Assembly: GCA_021794015.1 (NCBI GenBank) | Contig: JAJYRQ010000036.1 | Coordinates: forward strand, 1-34,058 | Length of the DNA: 34,058 nucleotides | Source of the DNA: Deltaproteobacteria bacterium | GTDB taxonomy: Bacteria > Desulfobacterota > Binatia > Binatales > Binataceae | Direction of reading: 5' to 3' | Shown: positions 1 through 8,740 of the stretch, piece by piece | How positions within the stretch are numbered: position 1 is the stretch's first letter | How the letters are laid out: each line of letters begins with the position of its first letter | Position numbers and translations under genes: made by a program | Notes under the pieces: model-generated | Database searches by the model: none | The model's input: the letters and a program-made list of their open reading frames with translations, nothing else | What the model was told of the DNA's origin: nothing

Positions 1-191
1 CACGGCAGCCGCTTGGTGGGCGAGGCCCGCCGGCGTTGCAATCGCTGCCGCGGCGCGGCTCCTTTCCGGAAACTCGCCGCCCGCGCCTACGCGCGAGCGT
101 CTCTGCTCTCTTCAGATTTAATCGCCCACCGTTTGTATCCTGGTTCGGCCGGATTTCGCTGTCGGCAGCGCCGGACCGATGCCTGTTCCTT
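1..191. other. Left-edge non-coding stretch, nothing recognised
   Basis: No protein I recognise is encoded on either strand here. The frame of the downstream TolC-family gene is open through the whole stretch, but its translation is low-complexity and basic with no domain resemblance, and a promoter-like element follows it. It could be the tail of an upstream intergenic region. A metal-sensor gene that would act on the operator at 202-216 is not visible and may lie left of the window. Confidence 0.4.
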
Positions 192-220
192 TTGTCACCC
201 TTACTAGGGGGGAGTATCGT
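192..220 (+). promoter_or_regulatory. Candidate sigma-70 promoter of the cus operon
   Basis: TTGTCA at 192-197 (5 of 6 to TTGACA) and TATCGT at 215-220 (4 of 6 to TATAAT) are separated by exactly 17 bases. The spacer is almost filled by a 15-base palindromic metal-sensor-like site at 202-216. That geometry would let a repressor exclude RNA polymerase. The transcript would carry an untranslated leader of about 150-180 bases before the most likely cusC start. Hexamers and spacing are read directly; promoter activity is inferred. Confidence 0.45.
202..216. promoter_or_regulatory. RcnR/CsoR-family operator-like palindrome
   Basis: The sequence TACTAGGGGGGAGTA has inverted TACT/AGTA arms around a seven-base centre with six consecutive G. 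Escherichia coli RcnR, of the RcnR/CsoR metal-sensor family, recognises TACT-G6-N-AGTA; this site has the same total length and arms, with the variable base on the other side of the G-tract. It sits between the -35 and -10 of a candidate promoter and just upstream of a copper/silver-type efflux operon. No gene for such a regulator lies in the window. Similarity is seen directly; operator function is inferred. Confidence 0.55.
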
Positions 221-371
221 TGAGGTTGTAGGGCGCGCGTCTCCGGCCAGGAGCGTAGCTGCGGTGTCCATCGGACATCCGCTCGCTGAAGGCAACGCGG
301 TGGAAGCCGGCTTTGCGCGGTGGTCAGTGTTCGCATCCGCCGCCAGAGCCGCGACTCAGGCGGTTAGGCTG

Positions 372-1901
372 ATGCTTTGTTTCAAGGCGGGAACTTTTTT
401 CGGGCGCATGGCGCGGGCCGGGATGCTGCAGGTCGGTGTTAGCCCGCTGCTCACAATCGTTGGCGGCTTGCTGTGTTTGCCGGCAGGGTTGGCTTTGGCG
501 CAGGGGCCGCTGACAGCCCCGCAAGGATGGCCGGCGGGCCTGCCGGCAGGCGCGCCAAGCTCCACGGCCTCGATTTCCCAGAGGCCAAGCGGCGCGACGC
601 CGGCCCGATGGCAGTCGGCGGCGCACAGCGGCGCTCAGACGGATGCTTCAGCGCAGAGTCTGGGCGCAGCGCCTAAAGGCCGCGACGGGGCCAAAGCGCT
701 GGACGAGGTCGAGCCGGGTGGCCGGGCGCTCTCGGCGCTGGTCGCTGAAGCAATGGTGCAAAGCCCGCTTATCGCGGCGGCGCAAGCACACTGGAGCGCC
801 GAAACGAAAACCATCATACAGGCCTCGACTCTGCCCGACCCGGAGGTAGGTGCCTCGCAGCTTTCCATGGGAGGCATCTCGCCTGCGGCCGGCTACGGGA
901 GCCAGCAACTCGCGATGAGCGTATTTTCGGTGACCCAACCCGTCCCTTGGCCGACCAAGCTTACGCTTAAGGCGCGCCGGGCTCGCAGAGAGGCAGAGTA
1001 CGCGCGCCATCAGTACGAGGCCAGGCGCAGGGAGGTGGCCCGGGAAGTGCGCGAAGCTTACCTGGAGCTTTTTTACTACCAGCAGCGGCTGGCACTGTTG
1101 CGCGAAAGCCGCGACGAACTCGACCGCCTCAGGCAGACGGCCGAGGCGCGATACCGGGTCGGCGAGGCTCAGCAGCAGGACGTCATCAGGGCGCAAACCG
1201 AGCGCACCGCGGTGCTCGAGCAGCTTGCGCTGACCGAGCGCGCCATCGGCCAGGGCCAGGCCGAACTGAAGACGCTCTTGGGCCGCGAGCAGGATTCTGG
1301 CGAGATTCCCGTCGGCCGCCTAAGGCCCTCGGCGCTCAAAGCCGGCGAAGCCGAACTGAGAGAGCTCGCGCTGGCGGCCTCACCGCGCCTCAAGCAGGCC
1401 AAGGCGCAGCAGGCGCGCGAGACCGAGAACCTGCGGCTCGCCAAGGAGGGCTACAAGCCGGACTTCACGGTCGGCTACATGTTCATGAAGCCGGCGCCCA
1501 ATTTCCAGAACATGTACTTTCTCCAGTTCGGGGCAACCGTCCCGCTCTACTTCTGGCGCAAACAGACCCCGGCGATCGAGCAGGCCAGCGCAGAGTTGGG
1601 CGCAGCCCGGCTGACGACCTACGCAACCCGCCTCGACCTTACCGGCGCGGTCGAAAAAGAATGGATCGGCTTTACCAACGCCGAGCAGGTCATCGCCATC
1701 TACCGCGACGGCCTGGTTCCCCAGGCCCGGGCGGGCTACGCCTCGGCGCTTGCCGCCTACCGTGTGGCCAGGGTCGATTTCCAGACGGTGCTGAGCGCCT
1801 TCATCGAGTATTTGCAGGTGCGGGACCAGTACTACCGCAGCCTGGCGGACCACGAAATCGCAATTGCAAGGCTCAAGGAAATCGCGGGGACAAAGCCATG
1901 A
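372..1901 (+). CDS. cusC: TolC-family outer-membrane channel of a heavy-metal RND efflux system (CusC-like)
   Basis: Outer-membrane factor that would complete a tripartite efflux pump with the next two genes, carrying metal ions from the periplasm to outside. With the start at 372 the protein is about 509 residues. A hydrophobic segment ends in a signal-peptidase-like site (ALA-Q) near residues 30-36, followed by a low-complexity linker and two helical TolC repeats rich in Ala, Arg and Glu. The start is uncertain: 408 gives a tidier signal peptide, and a GTG at 264 has an AGGAG ten bases upstream but would add an unusual N-terminal extension. The stop overlaps the cusB start as ATGA, so translation is probably coupled. 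The family call is firm; the metal is inferred from the CusA-like pump. Confidence 0.85.
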   Translation: MLCFKAGTFFGRMARAGMLQVGVSPLLTIVGGLLCLPAGLALAQGPLTAPQGWPAGLPAGAPSSTASISQRPSGATPARWQSAAHSGAQTDASAQSLGAAPKGRDGAKALDEVEPGGRALSALVAEAMVQSPLIAAAQAHWSAETKTIIQASTLPDPEVGASQLSMGGISPAAGYGSQQLAMSVFSVTQPVPWPTKLTLKARRARREAEYARHQYEARRREVAREVREAYLELFYYQQRLALLRESRDELDRLRQTAEARYRVGEAQQQDVIRAQTERTAVLEQLALTERAIGQGQAELKTLLGREQDSGEIPVGRLRPSALKAGEAELRELALAASPRLKQAKAQQARETENLRLAKEGYKPDFTVGYMFMKPAPNFQNMYFLQFGATVPLYFWRKQTPAIEQASAELGAARLTTYATRLDLTGAVEKEWIGFTNAEQVIAIYRDGLVPQARAGYASALAAYRVARVDFQTVLSAFIEYLQVRDQYYRSLADHEIAIARLKEIAGTKP

Positions 1902-3550
1902 CGATAAATCGGATGACAGCAGAGTTTTTCTTTGGGACGCTCGAAGCGCCGCGCCAGCAAAAGAACCGGCGCGTGAGGTCCGGCAGGAGCAAGGCCCGTG
2001 CTTGGAGAGCGGGGCCTGGGGTTGGTGCGAGCCGGCGGCGGGCGGGTGCAACCGTGGTCCTCGCCTTCATCGCCAGCCTTTGGGCGGGCGGCGCGCAGAT
2101 GCCGGTGTGGGCGGCCGAGGCCGTCTCAACCGCGCAGCCGAGCGTCCAGCCGATCCCGCCAGCCAGTGCGCCGGCCCTCCCACCGGGGCTTGCGCCGGTT
2201 GTGCTTTCAGGGCGCGCCCGCCAGCTTATCGGGGTCCAGTTTGCCACGGCGCGCCAGGAAGAACTGAGCGATCGGATCGACGCGACCGGCTACGTCGAGC
2301 CGGACGAGCAGCTCGAGGCCTACGTGCAAACCCGGTTTGCCGGGTGGATTCGGCAGCTCCTGGTCAACCAGACCTACCAGCACGTGAAAAAGGGGCAGCC
2401 GCTATTCACAGTTTACAGCCCGGAGCTGGTCAACGCCGAAAATGATTATCTTCTGGCCCTCGAGGCGGCGCGGCAGATGGACCGCAGCTCCGTCGACGGC
2501 GTGGCCAACGGCGCGCAGGCGCTGGTTGATGGCGCGCTCACCCGGCTGCGGCTGTTCGGCGTGGCGCCGGGCGAGATCGGGCGCCTGCGCCGGGAGCGCA
2601 CGGTGCGCGAGGCGGTGGCGATCGACGCTCCGATGAGCGGCTATGTCGTCGACCGCGCGGTCCTACCCAACATGTACGTGCAGCCGGCGACCCGGCTTTA
2701 TGTGATCACCCAGCTCTCGACGGTCTGGGTGTATGCCGCGGTCTACCAGGATCAGCTCGGCGAGGTCAAGGTCGGCGACCCGGTGACGCTGACGGTTGAC
2801 GCCTATCCCGGGCGCACGTTTCAGGGGCGCGTGGATTTCATCTGGCCGGCCTTGGACACAGCCACGCGCACGGCCCGGGTGCGCTGCGCCTTTGACAACC
2901 GGCAAGGACTGCTCAAGCTTGGAATGTACGTTCGGATGGAGTTGCGGCCGCGCCTGGGGCGGGCGCTTACCATTCCGGACTCGGCTGTTTTCCGAACCGG
3001 TCTGCACAACGTCGTCTTCATCGACCGCGGCGAGGGCTACCTGGAGCCGGCCGAAGTCGAACTCGGCGCGCATGCCGGCGGGCGATTCGTTGTGCGCAAG
3101 GGCCTGCGCGCCGGAGAGCGGGTTGTCAGCTCGGCCAACTTCCTCGTCGACTCGGAAAGCCAGCTGCAAGCCGCGCTGGGCGGCTACGTCCCCCCGCCGC
3201 CCGGGGTGAGCGTGGCGGCCAACGCTCCTTCGGCCACCATCGAACTGTCCACCAAGCCGAGCCCGCCCCGCAAAGGGACCAACCAGGTGCTGATAAGCGT
3301 ACGCGATGCGGCGCGAAAGCCGGTGACCGGCGCCGAGGTAAGGGTGGTTTTCATTATGCCCGCGATGCCGGCGATGGGGATGGCGGCGATGCGCGCCGAA
3401 GCCAAATGCGAGCCGGTGGGCGACGGCCTCTATGCGGCGACCATCGTGCTGGAAAGCGGCGGGACCTGGAACGTCACGGTGGCGGCCAGCCGCGCCGGGC
3501 AGCAAATCGCCAGCAAGCAACTCAACGTTACGGCCACCGGTGGAATGTAA
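1898..3550 (+). CDS. cusB: CusB-like periplasmic adaptor with C-terminal YtkA-like Met-rich domain
   Basis: Membrane-fusion protein linking the inner-membrane RND pump to the outer-membrane channel. About 550 residues. An unusually long basic N-terminus (about 50 residues) precedes a hydrophobic segment near 49-65; then come the barrel-sandwich/lipoyl and hairpin region typical of CusB proteins (DATGYVEPDE, YSPELVNAENDY) and the beta-barrel region. Residues about 464-548 form an additional immunoglobulin-like domain resembling YtkA/FixH-type domains, with five Met in 12 residues (M487, M490, M493, M495, M498). Methionine clusters commonly bind Cu(I) or Ag(I). No separate cusF chaperone is present, so the fused domain may serve a metal-handling role; that is inference. 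The start overlaps the cusC stop, and cusA follows after 12 bases. Confidence 0.85.
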   Translation: MTINRMTAEFFFGTLEAPRQQKNRRVRSGRSKARAWRAGPGVGASRRRAGATVVLAFIASLWAGGAQMPVWAAEAVSTAQPSVQPIPPASAPALPPGLAPVVLSGRARQLIGVQFATARQEELSDRIDATGYVEPDEQLEAYVQTRFAGWIRQLLVNQTYQHVKKGQPLFTVYSPELVNAENDYLLALEAARQMDRSSVDGVANGAQALVDGALTRLRLFGVAPGEIGRLRRERTVREAVAIDAPMSGYVVDRAVLPNMYVQPATRLYVITQLSTVWVYAAVYQDQLGEVKVGDPVTLTVDAYPGRTFQGRVDFIWPALDTATRTARVRCAFDNRQGLLKLGMYVRMELRPRLGRALTIPDSAVFRTGLHNVVFIDRGEGYLEPAEVELGAHAGGRFVVRKGLRAGERVVSSANFLVDSESQLQAALGGYVPPPPGVSVAANAPSATIELSTKPSPPRKGTNQVLISVRDAARKPVTGAEVRVVFIMPAMPAMGMAAMRAEAKCEPVGDGLYAATIVLESGGTWNVTVAASRAGQQIASKQLNVTATGGM

Positions 3551-3562
3551 GAGGGCAGCGCC

Positions 3563-6500
3563 ATGATCGCAAGGACGATCGACTGGTGTAACAGCAACCG
3601 TTTCCTGGTCGTCTTCTTTCTGTTCGGCGTGGTGCTGGCGGGCGCCTGGTCGCTCAAGCGGATTGCGCTTGACGCCCTTCCCGACATTTCCGACGTCCAG
3701 GTGATCGTTCATACCCAGTGGATGGGCGAGCCACCGGACATTATCGAGGACCAGGTCACCTATCCGATCGTGACGACGATGCTGGCGGCGCCGCACGTCA
3801 AAGCGGTGCGCGCCCAGACCATGTTCAACGATTCCTATGTCTTCGTGGTTTTCCAGGACGGCACGGACCTGTATTGGGCGCGCAGCCGGGTTCTGGAATA
3901 CATGCAGCAGCTCGAAGGGGTGCTGCCGCAAGGGGTTCACCCCGTCATCGGGCCGGACGCCACGGGCGCGGGCTGGGTCTACGAGTACGTCCTGCTCGAC
4001 CGGCGGCACAACCTGAGTCTGGCCGACCTCGACACGCTGCAGGACTGGTATGTGCGCTACCAGCTTGAGACGGTGCCGGGGGTCGCCGAAGTCGCCAGTA
4101 TCGGCGGGTTCGTCCGCCAGTACCAGGTGAAGCTTGATCCCAATCGGCTGCTTGCTCTCCGCGTCCCGCTTGAGACGGTTATCGATAAGATTCGCGACAG
4201 CAACAACGAGGTCGGCGGACGGGTGCTCGAGATGACCGGCGCCGACTACCTGGTGCGCGGCCTGGGCTACGTGAGGCGCCTTAGCGATCTCGAGAACGTC
4301 CCGGTCGGGAGCCACGACGGCACGCCGATCCTGGTGCGCGATCTCGGCGTGGTTAGCTTCGGTCCCGACCTGCGCAACGGGGTCGCCGAGTGGAACGGCG
4401 AGGGGCAGACGGTCGGCGGCATCGTCGTTATGCGTTACGGCGAGAACGCGCTCAACGTGATCGAGGGGATAAAACGCAAGCTAAAGGAGCTAAAAAGGAG
4501 CCTGCCGCCCGGCGTTGAAATCGTCTCGGGCTACGACCGCGCCGGCCTTATCAGCGCCTCAATCGAGACGCTTGAGTGGGACCTGATCGACGAGGCGATC
4601 ATCGTAAGCCTCGTGATCGTCGTCTTTTTGTTTCACTTTCGTTCGGCGCTAATCCCGATCGTGAGCATACCGATCGCGCTGCTCGCTTCGTTCATCCCGA
4701 TGTACTACCTGGGGGTCAGCTCGAACATCATGTCGCTGGGCGGCTTTGCGCTGGCCATCGGCGTGCTCATCGACGCCTCGATCGTCATGGTGGAAAACGC
4801 CTATCGGCATCTTGCCGAGCGGGGCAGGGGCGGGAGGGCGCTTGAGCCGAGCGCGCATAAGCAGATCGTGTTGGCCGCGGCCAAGCAGGTTGGACGTCCG
4901 CTTTTCTACTCGCTGGCAATCATCATTGTGTCCTTTCTGCCGGTTTTTCTGCTGGAGGCGCAGGAGGGCAGGATGTTCAAGCCGCTAGCCTACACGAAAA
5001 CCTTCGCGATCACGTTTTCCTCGCTGCTCGCCATCACGGTCGTCCCGGTTCTGATGGTTCTGCTGGTGCGGGCCAGGCGCTACCGGCTGGAGGCCGAGAA
5101 TCCGGTGGCGCGCTTTTTCCAGTGGCTTTACCTGCCGGTGGTGCGTTTTTGCCTGGGCCACCGGGTGCTGACGCTTGGGCTGGGGGTGGTTTTTCTGGTG
5201 GCGACCTTCCCGCTTGGCTTCAAAATTGGCAGCCAGTTCATGCCGCCTCTTTTCGAGGGCTCGATGCTCTACATGCCGACCGCGCTGCCGGGGATATCGA
5301 TCACTTCAGCGAGCCGTCTTTTGCAGGAACAGGATCGGATTCTGAAGTCGTTTCCGGAAGTGGAGTCGGTCTTCGGCACCGTGGGGCGTTCCAACAGCGC
5401 CACCGATAATGCGCCGCTCGATATGTACGACACCACGGTGATGTTAAAGCCGCGCCGCCTGTGGCCGGCGGGGATGACCCACGGCCGGCTGTTGCAGGAG
5501 ATGGACGCAAAGCTCAAGTTCCCCGGGCTTTCGAATACCTGGACGATGCCGGTTGAGAACCGGCTCGATATGGAGTTGACCGGAATCAAGACGCCGGTCG
5601 GGCTCAAGATTCAGGGGCCCGACCTGGATGGAATCCAGCGCGTGGGCAACGCAGTCGACGAAATTCTTCGCACCGTACCCGGCACGCGCGGTGTGTTTGC
5701 CGAGCGGGTCGCCGAAGGGTTCTACGTCAACGTCGATGTGCGCCGGGCCGAGGCCGCGCGCTACGGATTGACCGTTGGCGACGTGCAGCGGCTGGTGACC
5801 TCGGGAATCGGCGGCGAAAATATCGCGGTGACCGTCCAGGGCCGCAATCGCTTTCCGATCAACGTTCGCTACCTGCGCGATTACCGCAACGACTTGCAGG
5901 CGCTGCGCCGGATGCTGGTGCCAACGCCGAGCGGCGCGCAAATCCCGCTGGCCGAGGTGGCCGACGTAGCACTCAGCAGGGGACCCTCGGGGATACGGGA
6001 TGAGGATGCGCGCCTTACCGCATATGTCTTCATCGACCTAACGACCAGCGACTACGGCGGTTACGTCGCGCGCGCGCAAAGGGCGCTCGACGCCAAGCTC
6101 CATCTGCCGTCCGGGTACAGTCTCAAATGGTCGGGCGAATACGAGTTCGAGCTGCGCGCCCGCAAGCGGCTGGCGGTGATTCTGCCGGTGGTGTTTGTGC
6201 TGATTTTTGTGCTCCTGTACATGTTGTTCAACTCGATCTCGGAAACGCTGATCCTGCTATTTCCCTGCGCCTTTGCGCTGACCGGGGGGCTGCTCCTTCA
6301 ATACCTGATGGGCGTCAATTTCAGCGTCGCCGTGGCGGTCGGCTACATCGACCTGTTCGGGATCGCGGTCGAGACCGGAGTCGTCATGATCATCTTCCTC
6401 GACGAGGCGCTGGATTTGCGGCTGGGCCGGGGACCGGTCGCCCATCATGAAATTGAGGCGGCCACAATTGAGGGCGCGGTCCACCGGTTGCGGCCCAAGC

Positions 6501-6745
6501 TGATGACCGTGCTGGTGGTCATTCTGAGCCTGGCGCCGATCTTCTTCTTCGGGAGCGAGATCGGGAACGATGTCATGGAACCGATCGCGGTGCCGATCGT
6601 CGGCGGAATGGCTACTTCGGCGATCGCGGTGCTCATTCTGGTGCCGGTGCTTTTCGCCATGGTCAAGGAGCGCGCGCTGGCCAAGGGTCTGCTGCGGCCC
6701 TCGGCGGTCGGCGCTCTGGAGACCGACCAGGCGCCGGTTACGTAA
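3563..6745 (+). CDS. cusA: CusA-like heavy-metal RND pump, Cu(I)/Ag(I) type
   Basis: Inner-membrane proton-driven trimeric RND transporter of the heavy-metal-efflux family, 1060 residues, full length. It has the usual twelve-helix layout with two large periplasmic loops. The three methionines that bind Cu(I)/Ag(I) in E. coli CusA (M573, M623, M672) align with M571 (LLYMP context: MLYMPTALPG), M621 (APLDMYDTT) and M670 (NRLDMELTGIK). Proton-relay residues also align: D404 in LIDASIVMVEN, E937 in AVETGVVM, K979 in LRPKLMT. These features support copper/silver over cobalt/zinc/cadmium export. A GAGGGCAG ribosome site lies just before the start. It is the last gene of the operon and runs convergently into recA, with only about 20 bases between. 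Confidence 0.93.
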   Translation: MIARTIDWCNSNRFLVVFFLFGVVLAGAWSLKRIALDALPDISDVQVIVHTQWMGEPPDIIEDQVTYPIVTTMLAAPHVKAVRAQTMFNDSYVFVVFQDGTDLYWARSRVLEYMQQLEGVLPQGVHPVIGPDATGAGWVYEYVLLDRRHNLSLADLDTLQDWYVRYQLETVPGVAEVASIGGFVRQYQVKLDPNRLLALRVPLETVIDKIRDSNNEVGGRVLEMTGADYLVRGLGYVRRLSDLENVPVGSHDGTPILVRDLGVVSFGPDLRNGVAEWNGEGQTVGGIVVMRYGENALNVIEGIKRKLKELKRSLPPGVEIVSGYDRAGLISASIETLEWDLIDEAIIVSLVIVVFLFHFRSALIPIVSIPIALLASFIPMYYLGVSSNIMSLGGFALAIGVLIDASIVMVENAYRHLAERGRGGRALEPSAHKQIVLAAAKQVGRPLFYSLAIIIVSFLPVFLLEAQEGRMFKPLAYTKTFAITFSSLLAITVVPVLMVLLVRARRYRLEAENPVARFFQWLYLPVVRFCLGHRVLTLGLGVVFLVATFPLGFKIGSQFMPPLFEGSMLYMPTALPGISITSASRLLQEQDRILKSFPEVESVFGTVGRSNSATDNAPLDMYDTTVMLKPRRLWPAGMTHGRLLQEMDAKLKFPGLSNTWTMPVENRLDMELTGIKTPVGLKIQGPDLDGIQRVGNAVDEILRTVPGTRGVFAERVAEGFYVNVDVRRAEAARYGLTVGDVQRLVTSGIGGENIAVTVQGRNRFPINVRYLRDYRNDLQALRRMLVPTPSGAQIPLAEVADVALSRGPSGIRDEDARLTAYVFIDLTTSDYGGYVARAQRALDAKLHLPSGYSLKWSGEYEFELRARKRLAVILPVVFVLIFVLLYMLFNSISETLILLFPCAFALTGGLLLQYLMGVNFSVAVAVGYIDLFGIAVETGVVMIIFLDEALDLRLGRGPVAHHEIEAATIEGAVHRLRPKLMTVLVVILSLAPIFFFGSEIGNDVMEPIAVPIVGGMATSAIAVLILVPVLFAMVKERALAKGLLRPSAVGALETDQAPVT

Positions 6746-6766
6746 CGGCGCGGGCGCCCGGGAGCC

Positions 6767-7837
6767 CTAGGACTTGGCCTTGGCGCCGGCGGGCGCGTGG
6801 GTGGAGCGGCCGTCGGCCGGCGCCGCCTTGGCGGCGGGCGGCGCGGGTAGTCCCAGTTTGGCGCGCAGCTTGGCCTCGATCTCGGCGGCCAGCTCGGGGC
6901 TGGTTTTGAGGATGTCGCGCGTGTTTTCGCGACCCTGGCCGATTCGTTCGCCGCCATAGGAGTACCAGGCGCCAAGCTTCTCGATAAGGTTGTGCTCGAC
7001 GCCGAGGTCGACGAGTTCGCCTTCCTTGGAGATGCCGGAGCCGTAAAGAATGTCGAACTCGGCCTCCCTGAACGGCGGGGCGACCTTGTTTTTTACCACC
7101 TTCACTTTGGTGCGCGAGCCGACGACCTCGTTGCCGCTCTTGATCGTCCCGATGCGCCGGATATCGATGCGCAGGGAAGCGTAAAACTTAAGCGCGTTGC
7201 CGCCGGTAGTGGTTTCGGGGTTGCCGAAGATTACGCCGATCTTCATCCGTATCTGGTTGATAAAGACGACAATGGTCCGCGAGCGGGCGATGATCGAGGT
7301 CAGCTTGCGCAGCGCCTGCGACATCAGCCGCGCCTGCAGGCCCATCTGCGGCTCGCCCATTTCTCCCTCGATCTCGGCGCGCGGCACCAGCGCGGCCACC
7401 GAGTCGATGGCCAATACGTCCACGGCGCCCGACTGCACCAGGGTCTCGGCAATCTCGAGGGCCTGCTCGCCGTTGTCCGGCTGCGCGATGAGCAACTCGT
7501 CGATGTTGACCCCGAGCTTGGCGGCGTAGCCGGCGTCCAGCGCATGCTCGGCGTCGATGAAAGCGCCGATACCCCCGTGGTGCTGCGCCTCGGCGATGCA
7601 TTCGAGCGCCAGCGTGGTCTTGCCCGAGGCCTCGGGGCCGTAAATCTCGACCACTCTGCCGCGCGGCATGCCGCCCACCCCCAGGGCGGCGTCGAGACCG
7701 ATCGATCCGGTTGATATGACTTGCACGTCGGAGTCCACGGCGCGCTCGCCCAGTTTCATGATGGAGCCTTTGCCGAATTGCTTTTCAATCTGACTGAGCG
7801 CTAGGTCGAGCGCCTTGTTTCTGATCTCTTGAGCCAT
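6767..7837 (-). CDS. recA: Recombinase RecA
   Basis: DNA-dependent ATPase for homologous recombination and SOS co-protease activity. 356 residues, the usual length. Walker A is GPEASGKTT at residues 67-75 (Lys73), followed by the conserved core through [19 protein letters not shown] and a short Ala/Pro-rich C-terminal tail. The start chosen at 7837 gives the classic [21 protein letters not shown]-terminus, with GGGAAG a few bases upstream; an in-frame extension of 27 codons has no family resemblance. thpR lies upstream on the same strand, a common neighbour of recA in proteobacteria. I saw no clear LexA box in the 130 bases upstream. Confidence 0.98.
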   Translation of the reverse strand: MAQEIRNKALDLALSQIEKQFGKGSIMKLGERAVDSDVQVISTGSIGLDAALGVGGMPRGRVVEIYGPEASGKTTLALECIAEAQHHGGIGAFIDAEHALDAGYAAKLGVNIDELLIAQPDNGEQALEIAETLVQSGAVDVLAIDSVAALVPRAEIEGEMGEPQMGLQARLMSQALRKLTSIIARSRTIVVFINQIRMKIGVIFGNPETTTGGNALKFYASLRIDIRRIGTIKSGNEVVGSRTKVKVVKNKVAPPFREAEFDILYGSGISKEGELVDLGVEHNLIEKLGAWYSYGGERIGQGRENTRDILKTSPELAAEIEAKLRAKLGLPAPPAAKAAPADGRSTHAPAGAKAKS

Positions 7838-7966
7838 CGTCTTCCCACCGTTGACTGCGGTCCTTTCGCTGTCAGCCGAATCTTGGCATAAAAGGCCGGC
7901 GCGGAGTAGGGCGGCCATGGCGTGCAGCCCCCGAGCGCGGCGCAGGGCCGCTCATGGCGCGCGCTT

Positions 7967-8632
7967 TCAGCGCGTGCCGCCGCGGTCCTGTGGCTCGGTG
8001 CAGCCAGGGCCGCCCGTCGCAGGCCCTACCAAGGCATCGGCTGGGGCCCGCTCCAAACCAGGTCCCAACTCAAAGCGCTGCAGCTCCCGGTAGTTGGCCC
8101 CCGCCGGCGTGAGCGTGCTCTCAACGAGCGAAAACCAGCACACGCGCGCCGTGCCGAAGACCCGGTCGAGGCTATCCTGCAGTGCCCCTGGCGGCAGACG
8201 CAGGCGCCCCGGGTCGGCTACGCGGCCGATAGTCAGGTGGGGCGCGTACGGCCTGCGCTCGGGAGTGAAAGCGCAGCGCACCGCGGCGGCGCGCACCGCG
8301 CGCGCTGTTGCGACCAGCTCGGGGCTGTCCAGCCCGATCCAGATGACCCGCGCGCGCGTCATGGTGGGAAAGCCGCCCAGGCCGCGCGCCGTAACCTCAA
8401 ACGGCGCCAGCTTTTGCGCGGCTGCCGCCAACTCGTCGCAAAGCCGGGTAAGCCGAGCTGCTGAAACCGCCTCGCCCAGAAAAAAGAGCGTCACGTGCAG
8501 CTTCTCGCGGTCAACCCAGCGCACGCCGTCGCCCGGGCGGCGCAACTCCTCGATGAGCCGGCCGAGTTGCTGTTCCAGGGCGCTGCCCAGGCGCAAGGCG
8601 ATAAATGCCCGCAGCTTCGCCTCTTCCTTCAT
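7967..8632 (-). CDS. thpR: RNA 2',3'-cyclic phosphodiesterase (ThpR/LigT family)
   Basis: 2H-phosphoesterase that opens 2',3'-cyclic phosphate ends of RNA. The two signature HxT motifs are present: H46-V-T48 (LHVTLFFLGE) and H132-L-T134 (APHLTIGRV). About 221 residues, slightly longer than usual because of a low-complexity C-terminal tail. The start at 8632 is chosen because the protein then begins MKEEAKLRAFIAL, as the family does; the further 29 upstream codons are Arg/Ala-rich filler. It lies between the DsbA-fold gene and recA on the same strand, probably in one transcription unit although gaps of 108 and 129 bases leave room for internal promoters. Confidence 0.9.
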   Translation of the reverse strand: MKEEAKLRAFIALRLGSALEQQLGRLIEELRRPGDGVRWVDREKLHVTLFFLGEAVSAARLTRLCDELAAAAQKLAPFEVTARGLGGFPTMTRARVIWIGLDSPELVATARAVRAAAVRCAFTPERRPYAPHLTIGRVADPGRLRLPPGALQDSLDRVFGTARVCWFSLVESTLTPAGANYRELQRFELGPGLERAPADALVGPATGGPGCTEPQDRGGTR

Positions 8633-8740
8633 GGCAGGGCGGCAGGCGCGCAGGCGGCTGCTGCGCGCGCAGGCGCGGCTGTCTCCCGCACCCACTGGAT
8701 AGGCGGGCCGAGGCCGCATCCGAGCACTAAGGCCATGCTG

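Noticed and set aside
2663..4315. 550-codon open frame on the minus strand opposite cusB/cusA
   Set aside because: Its translation is rich in His, Arg, Asp and Val with no domain resemblance, and it runs antisense across two conserved genes. High-GC codon use keeps this frame open.
7838..7966. Possible LexA/SOS box upstream of recA
   Set aside because: None of the known LexA motif types (CTG-N8-CAG, GAAC/GTTC forms) was clearly present.
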